NCBI GenBank assembly: GCA_001780825.1
Contig: MFIX01000178.1
Span: forward strand, 1 to 7,983
Reading direction: 5' to 3'
DNA length: 7,983 bases
From: Candidatus Glassbacteria bacterium RIFCSPLOWO2_12_FULL_58_11
Lineage (GTDB): Bacteria; Gemmatimonadota; Glassbacteria; GWA2-58-10
A program made the position numbers and the translations under genes. Below the pieces are notes generated by a model. That model searched no databases and was not told where the DNA came from. It saw nothing but the letters and a program-made list of their open reading frames with translations. Below, one piece after another: positions 1 to 7,252 of this stretch (positions are counted from its first letter, which is position 1; each line of letters begins with the position of its first letter).

Positions 1-1253
1 TGGAAGTGCCCTCGGGCAAGCCCCTGATCGGCCGGGTAGTCAACCCGCTCGGACAGCCGCTAGATGGTAAAGGCCCGGTGGAAACCGACCGCGCCCGGAA
101 AGTGGAATTCAAGGCCCCCGGCGTTGTCGGCCGCCAGCCGGTCAAACAGCCCCTGCAAACCGGTCTCAAGGCCGTGGATTCGATGATCCCGATCGGCCGC
201 GGCCAGCGCGAGCTGATAATCGGCGACCGCGGCACTGGCAAGACCGCAATCGCCGTGGATGCGATAATCAACCAGAAAGGCCAGGGCGTGATCTGCGTCT
301 ATGTCGCGATCGGCCAGAAAGCCTCGAGCGTATCCGCGGTGGTGGAGCGCCTGCGCGCGCACGGAGCCATGGATTACACGATCGTGGTCTGCGCCACTGC
401 CAGCGACCCGGCCCCGCTGCAGTATATCGCCCCTTACTGCGGCTGCGCGATGGCCGAGGAATTCATGTACGACAAGCAGGGCCTCTACGAGATTCACGAC
501 ACTCTCTGCGTGTACGATGACCTCTCGAAGCAGGCCGCCTCCTATCGTCAGCTGAGCCTCCTCCTGCGCCGGCCGCCGGGAAGAGAGGCCTACCCGGGCG
601 ATGTCTTCTACCTGCACTCCCGTCTCCTGGAACGCGCGGCCAAGCTCAGCGAGGCCGAGGGCGGAGGCAGTTTAACCGCCCTGCCGATCATCGAGACCCA
701 GGCCGGCGATGTCTCGGCCTATATCCCGACCAATGTCATTTCGATTACCGATGGGCAGATTTATCTCGAGCCCAACCTATTTTACGCCGGCGTGCGACCC
801 GCGGTTAATGTGGGTATTTCGGTCAGCCGCGTGGGCGGAAACGCGCAGAACAAGGCCATGAAAAAGATTGCCGGAAGCCTGCGCCTCGACCTGGCCCAGT
901 ACCGTGAGCTGGAGGCTTTCGCGCAGTTCGGCTCGGACCTGGACAAAGCCACCCAGCAGCAGTTGACCCGCGGAGAGCGCCTGGTGGAAATCCTCAAGCA
1001 GCCCCAGTATCAGCCCATGCCGGTCGAGCAGCAGATCGTGCTGATCTTTGCCGGCTCCCGGGGCTACCTCGATGATATTCCAATCGAGAAGGTGCCGCGT
1101 TACGAGGCGGAATTCCTTGAGATGATGCGCACAACCCATGCCGCGGTGCTCAAGAAAGTCGCCGAGGAAAAAGAGCTGACCGAGGAGATCAACAAGGCCC
1201 TGGAAAAAGCGATCGGCGAGTTTACCGATAACTTCAAAAAGGCTCTCAAATAG
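1..1253 (+). CDS. atpA: F-type ATP synthase F1 subunit alpha (5' end missing)
   Basis: This is the non-catalytic nucleotide-binding subunit of the F1 head, which alternates with beta in the alpha3beta3 ring at the cytoplasmic face of the membrane. The frame is open from the window edge (first whole codon at 3-5) to TAG at 1251-1253, about 416 codons. The family is about 500-550 residues, so roughly 90-100 N-terminal residues lie outside. Visible landmarks are VVNPLGQPLDGKGP near the start, a P-loop GDRGTGKT at 222-245, YDDLSKQA, LLLRRPPGREAYPGD, LPIIETQAGDVSAYIPTNVISITDGQ in outline, and SVSRVGG, which carries the arginine finger. The GTG at 6 is not the real start: the preceding codon continues the family pattern. 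Two oddities are visible. The P-loop has Gly where Gln is usual, and there are about six extra residues just before YDDLSKQA (459-509). atpG follows after 37 bases. The identity is certain. Confidence 0.98.
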   Translation, partial: EVPSGKPLIGRVVNPLGQPLDGKGPVETDRARKVEFKAPGVVGRQPVKQPLQTGLKAVDSMIPIGRGQRELIIGDRGTGKTAIAVDAIINQKGQGVICVYVAIGQKASSVSAVVERLRAHGAMDYTIVVCATASDPAPLQYIAPYCGCAMAEEFMYDKQGLYEIHDTLCVYDDLSKQAASYRQLSLLLRRPPGREAYPGDVFYLHSRLLERAAKLSEAEGGGSLTALPIIETQAGDVSAYIPTNVISITDGQIYLEPNLFYAGVRPAVNVGISVSRVGGNAQNKAMKKIAGSLRLDLAQYRELEAFAQFGSDLDKATQQQLTRGERLVEILKQPQYQPMPVEQQIVLIFAGSRGYLDDIPIEKVPRYEAEFLEMMRTTHAAVLKKVAEEKELTEEINKALEKAIGEFTDNFKKALK

Positions 1254-1290
1254 GCAGCGGTCTGTTATCCGCCGGAGTATGTCTTAATTT

Positions 1291-2163
1291 ATGGCCAAGC
1301 TGCGTGATATAAAAAACCGGATCCACGCCGTTTCCAAAACCCGGAAGATCACCCGGACCATGGAGATGGTGTCCACCTCGAAGATGAAGAGGTGGCAGAA
1401 TGTGGTCCTCTCCTCCCGCCCCTATTCCGGGGCGCTGGAAGAGGTGCTGCGCCAGCTCAGCACCTCCCCCGAGGCCATGCAGCATCCCTTGATGCAGAAA
1501 CGGGAGCCGTTGCGCAAAGCGGCCGTGCTGTTTATCACTTCGAACCGGGGGCTTTGCGGAGCCTTCAACATCAATATCTGTCGGAAAGCCTTACTGCTGC
1601 ACGAGGAATACCTGGAGCGAAACATCGAGACCGAGTTGTACGGTATCGGCAAAAAGGGCATCTATTACTATAACCACCGCAACATTCCCCTGGCTTATAA
1701 AAACATTACCATTTCCGAGACCTGTTCCGGAGAGGAAACCCGGGAACTGACCCGCAGGCTGACCGGAGCTTTTCTGGACGGCCAGGTGGACCGGGTGGAT
1801 GTGGCTTATTGCCGGTTCGTCTCCTCCGGACGCCAGGAGGTGGTCGCCGAGCAGCTTCTGCCGCTTACCGCCCCGGCGGGACCGGCCCGCGAGACCCGCG
1901 AGACCGATTTTATTTTCGAGCCCTCGGCCGCCGAGATTGTCGACACCCTGCTGCCGCTGTTCGCCCAGAGCACGGTGTACCGGATGATGGCGGAGAATAT
2001 CGCCAGCGAGCAGGCCGCCCGGCGCAAGGCGATGAAACAGGCTACGGACAATGCGGATGAGATGATCACTTTCCTCACTCGCCGCTTCAACCGCGAGCGC
2101 CAGGCCCAGATCACGCGCGAGCTGAGTGAAATTGTCGGCGGCTCCGAGGGAATGGTTCACTGA
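1291..2163 (+). CDS. atpG: F-type ATP synthase F1 subunit gamma
   Basis: Gamma is the central rotor shaft that turns inside the alpha3beta3 ring and couples it to the Fo c-ring. The 290-residue length is typical. The N-terminal helix begins MAKLRDIKNRIHAVSKTRKI and continues with the conserved methionine/lysine pattern of the family. The middle Rossmann-like part contains ITSNRGLCGAFN, where the usual Asp before Arg is Asn. The C-terminal helix has SEQAARRKAMKQATDNADEM and ends in ITRELSEIVGGSEGM, all family signatures. The ATG at 1291 matches the family N-terminus. Its ribosome binding site is weak: the nearest GGAG (1274-1277) lies 13 bases upstream, so coupling to atpA translation may matter (inference). 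atpD starts 59 bases after the TGA. Confidence 0.98.
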   Translation: MAKLRDIKNRIHAVSKTRKITRTMEMVSTSKMKRWQNVVLSSRPYSGALEEVLRQLSTSPEAMQHPLMQKREPLRKAAVLFITSNRGLCGAFNINICRKALLLHEEYLERNIETELYGIGKKGIYYYNHRNIPLAYKNITISETCSGEETRELTRRLTGAFLDGQVDRVDVAYCRFVSSGRQEVVAEQLLPLTAPAGPARETRETDFIFEPSAAEIVDTLLPLFAQSTVYRMMAENIASEQAARRKAMKQATDNADEMITFLTRRFNRERQAQITRELSEIVGGSEGMVH

Positions 2164-2222
2164 TCAGATAATAAAACTATCCGTAACACGCACGTACCTT
2201 CAGCAACCAAGCGAGGAATCCC

Positions 2223-3632
2223 ATGAACACCGGGAAAGTGGTACAGGTAATCGGTCCGGTTATCGATGTAGAGTTCGAGCCGGACAAATTGCCCGATATA
2301 TACACCAGTCTGATTATCGAGGATGAGAGCGGGTCGCTCGGCCAGCGTCTGGTGGCTGAAGTCCAGCAGCATCTGGGCCGCAACATGGTCCGGGCGGTTT
2401 CGATGAGCTCGACCGATGGCGTGGTGCGGGGCACGAAAGTGCTGGACACCGGCGGCCCGATCACTGTTCCGGTGGGCAAGGAATGCCTGGGGCGCCTGTT
2501 CAACATCCTCGGCGAGACGATAGACAACAAGCCGCCGGTAAAAACCGAAAAACGGCACCCGATCCATCGCGAGCCTCCTCTTTTCATGGACCTCGCCCCC
2601 ACCACTGAGATTTTCGAGACCGGGATCAAGGTCATCGACCTGCTGGAGCCTTATGTCAAGGGCGGCAAGATCGGCCTGTTCGGTGGCGCCGGAGTGGGCA
2701 AGACCGTGGTGATCATGGAGCTGATCAACAATATCGCCCGCCAGCACGGCGGCTTCTCGGTCTTCGGCGGTGTCGGCGAGCGCACGCGCGAGGGCAATGA
2801 CTTGTGGCTCGAGATGCAGGAATCGGGGGTTATCGACAAGACCTGCATGGTTTACGGGCAGATGAACGAGCCCCCCGGAGCGCGCCTGAGAGTGGGTCTT
2901 ACCGCGCTGACCATGGCCGAGTATTTCCGGGATGACGAGCACCAGGACGTGCTGCTGTTTATCGACAACATCTTCCGTTTCACCCAGGCCGGATCGGAGG
3001 TCTCCGCGCTGCTGGGCCGGATGCCCTCGGCAGTCGGATATCAGCCGACCCTGGGCACCGAGATGGGCGAGCTCCAGGAGCGGATCACCTCGACCCGCAG
3101 CGGCTCGATCACCTCGGTCCAGGCGATCTATGTCCCGGCGGATGACCTGACCGATCCAGCCCCGGCGACCACTTTCTCGCACCTGGATGCGACCACCGTG
3201 CTCAGCCGCCAGATCGTCGAGCTGGGCATCTATCCCGCGGTCGATCCGCTGGACTCGACCAGCCGGATCATGGATGCCAACATTATTGGCGATGAGCATT
3301 ACGCGGTGGCCCGCAACGTTCAGGAAATTCTCCAGCATTACAAGGACCTGCAGGACATTATCGCTATCCTGGGGATGGACGAGCTGAGCGAGGAGGACAA
3401 GGTAATCGTGGGCCGGGCCCGGCGGATCCAGAAGTTTCTCTCGCAGCCTTTCCACGTGGCGGAACAGTTCACCGGCCGCGCCGGTGCATACGTGACGCTC
3501 AAGGATAATATCCGCAGTTTCAAAGGCATGGTGAGCGGAGAATACGATCATATCCCGGAGCAGCTCTTTTACATGGCCGGCAGTATCGATGAGGTGCTGG
3601 AGCGTTTCGAGGAATACAAGAAGAAACTGTGA
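2223..3632 (+). CDS. atpD: F-type ATP synthase F1 subunit beta
   Basis: Beta is the catalytic subunit that makes or hydrolyses ATP. It has 469 residues, the normal length. The N-terminal beta-barrel (about 1-80) starts with GKVVQVIGPVIDVEF. The P-loop GGAGVGKT is at residues 154-161, the catalytic Glu of GERTRE is residue 186, the Walker B strand LLFID ends at Asp248, and FRFTQAGSEVSALLGRMPSA follows. The DELSEED lever that contacts gamma is intact at 386-392. No key residue is missing, so the enzyme should be active. A good ribosome binding site, GAGGA at 2213-2217, sits five bases before the ATG and supports this start. A 464-codon open frame on the opposite strand is a shadow of this GC-rich gene. 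atpC follows after 36 bases. Confidence 0.99.
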   Translation: MNTGKVVQVIGPVIDVEFEPDKLPDIYTSLIIEDESGSLGQRLVAEVQQHLGRNMVRAVSMSSTDGVVRGTKVLDTGGPITVPVGKECLGRLFNILGETIDNKPPVKTEKRHPIHREPPLFMDLAPTTEIFETGIKVIDLLEPYVKGGKIGLFGGAGVGKTVVIMELINNIARQHGGFSVFGGVGERTREGNDLWLEMQESGVIDKTCMVYGQMNEPPGARLRVGLTALTMAEYFRDDEHQDVLLFIDNIFRFTQAGSEVSALLGRMPSAVGYQPTLGTEMGELQERITSTRSGSITSVQAIYVPADDLTDPAPATTFSHLDATTVLSRQIVELGIYPAVDPLDSTSRIMDANIIGDEHYAVARNVQEILQHYKDLQDIIAILGMDELSEEDKVIVGRARRIQKFLSQPFHVAEQFTGRAGAYVTLKDNIRSFKGMVSGEYDHIPEQLFYMAGSIDEVLERFEEYKKKL

Positions 3633-3668
3633 TCCGGCGGAACGAATATTTCAGCCTGAGGCGGAAAG

Positions 3669-4091
3669 ATGGTTGAGCCGTTCAAGGTTAGTCTGATCAC
3701 CCAGGAGCGGGTTCTTTACGAGGGAAAGGTCAATTCCGTGGTCGCCCCGGCAGTCAATGGGCAGCTCGGCATTCTGACCCGTCATGCGCCGCTCATGGCC
3801 GCTCTGGGCAACGGCGTGCTTAAAATGCGCGCCGGAAGCGAAAAATCATACTATGCCGTTTTCGGCGGCTTCATCCAGATGAAGGACAACCATCTGATAC
3901 TGCTCGCCGACCGCGCGATCCAGGCCACGGAACTCGACCAGGCGCTGGCCGAGGAAGAGCTTGCCCTGCTCGTGTCCAAATTGGAAAGCGGCAGTCTGAA
4001 GGGCGCGGCAAAAAGGAGCTTGCTCCGGGAAATCGATGAAGCGCGGGTAAAAAGCAAAACCGCCGCTCTGGCCGCGGAAGAGTCAAGATGA
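3669..4091 (+). CDS. atpC: F-type ATP synthase F1 subunit epsilon
   Basis: Epsilon is the small rotor subunit at the foot of gamma. In bacteria its C-terminal helices can inhibit ATP hydrolysis. The 140-residue length is typical. The N-terminal beta-sandwich (about residues 1-85) contains PFKVSLITQERVLYEG and NGQLGILTRHAPLMAALGNG, the family signature. The C-terminal part (about 90-140) is rich in Ala, Glu, Lys and Leu and fits the two-helix hairpin. A ribosome binding site, GAGG at 3658-3661, lies seven bases before the ATG. It appears to be the last gene of the operon: after its TGA, 91 bases separate it from a convergent gene. Confidence 0.97.
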   Translation: MVEPFKVSLITQERVLYEGKVNSVVAPAVNGQLGILTRHAPLMAALGNGVLKMRAGSEKSYYAVFGGFIQMKDNHLILLADRAIQATELDQALAEEELALLVSKLESGSLKGAAKRSLLREIDEARVKSKTAALAAEESR

Positions 4092-4182
4092 AGAAGATAT
4101 TATTGCGGAGATTTATCTGACTGTTTGATTCGAGATATTATGAAGCACTGATAAGCTTTGGTAAATTAGATCCGTTTTCCGC
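4092..4182. other. convergent intergenic gap, no clear terminator
   Basis: This AT-rich stretch lies between the 3' ends of atpC and the bactofilin gene. I see no GC-rich hairpin followed by a T-run on either strand. The only structure noticed is a 9-bp direct repeat, AGATATTAT, at 4095-4103 and 4133-4141. Termination of the two facing operons may be Rho-dependent or occur inside the opposite gene, which is inference. Confidence 0.6.
4095..4141. repeat. 9-bp direct repeat AGATATTAT, two copies
   Basis: The exact copies are at 4095-4103 and 4133-4141, 38 bases apart, between convergent genes. In AT-rich DNA this may be chance, and no function is evident. Confidence 0.35.
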
Positions 4183-4686
4183 TTATATCCGCTCACCCCG
4201 GAAAGTAATTTCCTGGTCCCCTTCATCGCCGCCGGCTTCCTCGACTTTCACCGGCTTACCTTTTTCAGGAGCCTCCGAGTGCTTTTCCGGCGCGGCCTGC
4301 TGCTGTGCTGCGGCTGCTGCCTTGGCGGCTTTCTTCTCCTCTTTGCGCTCCATATTACAGTAGCCCTGGAAAAACACGCCCTCCTCCACCACCAGCTTCT
4401 TGGCCGTGATATCTCCCTCCACACGGGCGCCGGTCTGGAGCTCGAGCCGGCCTGTGGCGATAACGCTGCCATCGACCCGGCCGCCGACAATCGCATTGCC
4501 GATAGCCATATCGCCCTTAACCTGGCCGGACTTGCCGAGAATCGCTACTCCGCTGGCGGTCAGCGAGCCATCGATTATCCCATCCACCCTGACTGTTCCG
4601 TTGACTGAGCACTCGCCTTTGATTACGGTCCCCTGGCCGATAATCGTATTTAACCGCTCGCCTTCTCTGTCGATATTTTCAGACAT
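4183..4686 (-). CDS. bactofilin family cytoskeletal protein
   Basis: Bactofilins polymerise without nucleotide into filaments that position cell-wall enzymes and, in some bacteria, chromosome-segregation proteins. From ATG at 4686 the product has 167 residues. The core (about 13-112) is the right-handed beta-helix of the family: TIIGQGTVIKGECSVNGTVR in the first turns, then repeated short V/I-x-G strands such as GGRVDGSVIATGRLEL and ending VVEEGVFFQGYCNM. The tail (about 113-167) is a low-complexity Lys/Glu/Ala-rich stretch, longer than a minimal bactofilin and probably disordered. A TTG at 4710 in the same frame would add eight residues and overlap the peptidase stop codon. I prefer the ATG because AAGGA lies six bases before it. 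It is the last gene of the par cluster, directly after an M23 peptidase, a pairing also known from other bacteria (for example csd1-ccmA in Helicobacter). Confidence 0.93.
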   Translation of the reverse strand: MSENIDREGERLNTIIGQGTVIKGECSVNGTVRVDGIIDGSLTASGVAILGKSGQVKGDMAIGNAIVGGRVDGSVIATGRLELQTGARVEGDITAKKLVVEEGVFFQGYCNMERKEEKKAAKAAAAAQQQAAPEKHSEAPEKGKPVKVEEAGGDEGDQEITFRGERI

Positions 4687-4692
4687 CTCATT

Positions 4693-4697
4693 TCCTT
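4693..4697 (-). promoter_or_regulatory. ribosome binding site deciding the bactofilin start
   Basis: AAGGA on the minus strand lies six bases before the ATG at 4686-4684. It lies inside the longer TTG-start reading frame (from 4710), which itself has no good site, so it favours the shorter protein. Confidence 0.7.
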
Positions 4698-4706
4698 TTT
4701 CTGCGT

Positions 4707-5510
4707 TCAAGGTTGCAGGTATGGTAATGGATCGATGGGGTTTCCGTTCTGGTCAAAAATGGCGTAGTGCAGGTGCGGTCCGCTGCTCAGGCCCATGTTC
4801 CCGCTGTAGGCGATTACGTCGCCTTTTTTCACCCGGTCTCCGCTGTTTACCGCCAGACGGCTGTTGTGGGCGTAGAGCGTGCTGAAGCCATTGGCATGCT
4901 TAATCATCACGTAAAACCCCAGGTCTTCGTTTTTATCGGCAATACTCACCGCGCCATCCCCGGTCGCTTTTACCGGAGTCCCCTGTTTGAGGGCGATATC
5001 GATTCCGAAATGATAGATGTCGGGGTTGAACATGCGGCTGATATAACTTTTATCCGCCATCGGCAGCCCGTACGGTACCTTCGAATCCGTTGTCACGGAC
5101 ATCTCGGCCGAGCCCATCGAGGCGGTCCGGCTCTCTCCCAGAGGCAGGGTTTCCAGCGACGGCCCTTCCTCGCCGCTCTGTTCACCTGACCCTTCTATAC
5201 TCGTTTCCTCGAACTTTTTCACTCCCTGGGCCAGTTGAATCTTGGCCACCAATTGGTCTATGGATTCCATTTTATCTGTCAGGTCGTGGATTTTCTGTTT
5301 TTCGAGGGCCAGCAGCTGGTTTTCGGCTTGCAGGCGATCATAATCTTTCGCCTTATTCAGGATCGGTCTGAGGTAAATCAGCGATCCGACCACTCCGCAG
5401 AATAGCAGCACTGCAGCCACGGAGATCAGTTTCAGCGTGCGATGCCGGATCCGGAAGCTTCGGACCGCAGCCCCCGGAAAGGGGATAATCATCAGGGTCA
5501 AATATTTCAT
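4707..5510 (-). CDS. M23 (LytM-type) peptidoglycan endopeptidase, membrane-anchored
   Basis: This is a zinc metallopeptidase of the M23 family, whose active members cut peptide cross-links in peptidoglycan. It has 267 residues. A basic N-terminus (RSFRIRHRTLK) is followed by one membrane segment (about 27-47), a probable coiled coil (about 52-95), a polar low-complexity linker (about 100-145) rich in Ser, Gly and Glu, and the peptidase domain (about 150-265). All catalytic motifs are present: HxxxD at His167 and Asp171, YAH with His215, and HLH at His246 and His248. It should therefore be an active hydrolase rather than a degenerate EnvC/NlpD-type activator. The topology predicts a periplasmic enzyme domain. 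GGAGG lies six bases before the ATG. The gene sits 55 bases after parB, and its TGA is 20 bases before the bactofilin ATG, so co-expression with the bactofilin is likely. Its cut site and substrate peptide cannot be read from sequence. Confidence 0.94.
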   Translation of the reverse strand: MKYLTLMIIPFPGAAVRSFRIRHRTLKLISVAAVLLFCGVVGSLIYLRPILNKAKDYDRLQAENQLLALEKQKIHDLTDKMESIDQLVAKIQLAQGVKKFEETSIEGSGEQSGEEGPSLETLPLGESRTASMGSAEMSVTTDSKVPYGLPMADKSYISRMFNPDIYHFGIDIALKQGTPVKATGDGAVSIADKNEDLGFYVMIKHANGFSTLYAHNSRLAVNSGDRVKKGDVIAYSGNMGLSSGPHLHYAIFDQNGNPIDPLPYLQP

Positions 5511-5565
5511 TCTCCGCCTCCCGTTTCAGTCACTCACCGGCGGCTTGTCGGTCCGGGACAGTTTT

Positions 5566-6480
5566 TCAATCCGCCGGGACCTGCAGCAATTCCATCAGTC
5601 TCTCGAATTCCTCAAACGAGTAAAACTCGATCTCGATCTTTCCCCGCCCGTTGCCCGCTTCCCTGATTCGCACCTGGGTGCTGAGAGTCTGCCGCAGCCG
5701 GTTTTCCAGATCGTCGATAAAAGCCTTACGCCCCGCTTCGGCGCTTTTTGCCGAACTCCCGGCTTTGGATCCGCTGGAGGTCAGGTTCCTCTCGCGGATC
5801 ATGATTTCCAGCTTTCTGACCGAGATATCCCCTTCGATAATCTTGCGGGCCAGCTCGATCTGCTCAGCCTCATCCTCGATCATCAAAAGCTGCCGGGCAT
5901 GTCCGGCAGACAAGGCTCCCTCGGCCACCGACTGCTGGATCACCCTTGGCAGCCGCAGCAGGCGCAGGGTGTTGGCCACCGTGGCCCGGTCTTTCCCTAC
6001 CCGGTCGGCGATCTGGGCCTGGGTCAGGGAAAATTTTTCAGCCAGCACCTGATAGCCTGTCGCCTCTTCGATCGGGTTGAGGTCCTCGCGCTGAAGGTTC
6101 TCGACCAGGGTCATCTCGAGCAGCCGGGAATGGCTTACCTTGCGGATCAGGGCCGGAATCTTTGCCCAACCCAGCTTCTTTACCGCCCGCAGCCGCCTTT
6201 CGCCGCTGATCAGCTCGTAAGTCCCATCCCCCCGGTCATTGACCACCACCGGCTGGATCAACCCCTGGGTCTGAATCGAGGCGGCCATCTCGGCAATCGC
6301 CTCCGGGTCGAAAGCGCGCCTGGGCTGAAACGGGTTGCGGCCGATTTTTTCCACCGGGAGGCTGTTCTCGCCGCCGGGCGCCGGAGCGAGAGACTTCTCG
6401 ATGGGAAAAGCGCTGCTCTCGGCATCCGCCTCGTCGATCAGCGCGCCGAGTCCTCTACCCAGCCTTCTTTTTTTGCTCAT
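5566..6480 (-). CDS. parB: chromosome partitioning protein ParB (Spo0J family)
   Basis: ParB binds centromere-like parS sites, spreads as a CTP-dependent sliding clamp and stimulates the ATPase ParA. It has 304 residues, typical of chromosomal ParB. The N-terminus KKRRLGRGLGALI matches the ParA-stimulating peptide of the family. The nucleotide-binding N-domain (about 40-135) has NPFQPRR, ISGERRLRA (GERR at 93-96) and VENLQREDLNPIEEA. A helix-turn-helix lies at about 151-175 (LTQAQIADRVGKDRATVAN). After a Ser/Ala/Lys linker (about 233-250), a C-terminal dimerisation segment starts near FIDDLENRLRQ. The ATG lies inside the end of parA (26-base overlap) with only a weak GGGA-type site upstream, so translational coupling to parA is likely. 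No parS site was found in the window. Confidence 0.97.
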   Translation of the reverse strand: MSKKRRLGRGLGALIDEADAESSAFPIEKSLAPAPGGENSLPVEKIGRNPFQPRRAFDPEAIAEMAASIQTQGLIQPVVVNDRGDGTYELISGERRLRAVKKLGWAKIPALIRKVSHSRLLEMTLVENLQREDLNPIEEATGYQVLAEKFSLTQAQIADRVGKDRATVANTLRLLRLPRVIQQSVAEGALSAGHARQLLMIEDEAEQIELARKIIEGDISVRKLEIMIRERNLTSSGSKAGSSAKSAEAGRKAFIDDLENRLRQTLSTQVRIREAGNGRGKIEIEFYSFEEFERLMELLQVPAD

Positions 6481-7246
6481 TCTCGATCAGTTCCCGGGCC
6501 AGCTGCAGGTAAGTTTTCGCGCCTGTCGAAAGCGCATCGTAGAGCACGATCGGCTTGCCGAAACTCGGCGCCTCGCTCAAGCGAACGTTGCGGGGGATTA
6601 TTGTCTGATAGACTTTATCGGAAAAATAATTGCGCGCCTCCTCGACCACCTGATGCGAAAGGTTGAGCCGGGAATCGAACATGGTCATCAGGATACCTTC
6701 GATCACCAAGTCCGGATTGAGCCTTTTGGTGACCAGCCGGATCGTGTTCATCAATTGGCTGAGCCCCTCCAGCGCATAATACTCGCACTGGATCGGTATC
6801 AGCACCGAATCGGCAGCGGTGAGCGCATTCAGAGTCAGGATACCCAGCGAGGGCGGGCAATCGATAATCACGTGACTGTAAGTTCCATTGATCCGGCTGA
6901 AAGCCCTGCGCAGCCGCTCCTCGCGGCTCTCCATCCCGACCAGCTCGACCTCCGCCCCGAACAGGTCCGTACTGGAAGGCACCAGGTCCAGGTATTCGAG
7001 CTCCGTGGACAAGATCACCTGCTCCAGTTCCTGCTCGCCGATCACCACATCGTATATGTCGCGCTCGACCTGCTGCCGGGCCACGCCCATGCCGCTGGTG
7101 CAGTTGGCCTGCGGATCGATATCCACCAGCAGGGTCTTCAACTCCGCAACCGCCAGCGAGGCCGCCAGATTGATCGCCGTGGTGGTTTTCCCCACCCCGC
7201 CCTTCTGATTGGCAATCGCGATCACTCTGGTCATCTGATTCGCCAT
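6455..7246 (-). CDS. parA: chromosome partitioning ATPase ParA (Soj family)
   Basis: ParA forms ATP-bound dimers on the nucleoid and releases from it when ParB stimulates hydrolysis, which drives origin segregation. It has 263 residues, typical of chromosomal Soj-type ParA without the N-terminal DNA-binding domain of plasmid type Ia proteins. The deviant Walker A motif KGGVGKTT is at 15-22 (signature Lys15), VDIDPQAN at 41-48, and the Walker B strand VIIDCPPSLG begins at 126. PRNVRLSEAPSFGKPI near the C-terminus is a family hallmark. There are two possible starts: ATG at 7246, or ATG at 7234 giving MTRVIAIANQKGG, closer to the commonest family N-terminus. Neither has a Shine-Dalgarno sequence. 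A promoter-like pair places the transcript start near 7246, so leaderless initiation is possible. It is the first gene of the cluster. Confidence 0.97.
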   Translation of the reverse strand: MANQMTRVIAIANQKGGVGKTTTAINLAASLAVAELKTLLVDIDPQANCTSGMGVARQQVERDIYDVVIGEQELEQVILSTELEYLDLVPSSTDLFGAEVELVGMESREERLRRAFSRINGTYSHVIIDCPPSLGILTLNALTAADSVLIPIQCEYYALEGLSQLMNTIRLVTKRLNPDLVIEGILMTMFDSRLNLSHQVVEEARNYFSDKVYQTIIPRNVRLSEAPSFGKPIVLYDALSTGAKTYLQLARELIENEQKKKAG

Positions 7247-7252
7247 CCAGTA

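Noticed and set aside
2157..3551. 464-codon open frame on the minus strand opposite atpD
   Set aside because: It is antisense to a fully conserved beta subunit in GC-rich DNA. The product is rich in His, Arg, Asp and Leu with no recognisable domain, so it is a shadow frame.
4684..4710. TTG at 4710 as the bactofilin start, overlapping the peptidase stop
   Set aside because: The ATG at 4686 has AAGGA six bases upstream, while the TTG lacks a good site. The eight added residues (through the second Met) are not part of the bactofilin core.
5437..6666. 409-codon plus-strand frame opposite parB and the start of the peptidase gene
   Set aside because: It spans the 3' end of one gene, an intergenic gap and another gene. 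parB and the peptidase have clear family motifs on the other strand, so this frame is a by-product of codon bias.
6868..6875. TCACGTGA, the central octamer of the parS consensus, inside parA
   Set aside because: Only the centre matches TGTTTCACGTGAAACA. All eight flanking positions differ, and the bases simply encode Ser-His-Val in the Walker B strand.
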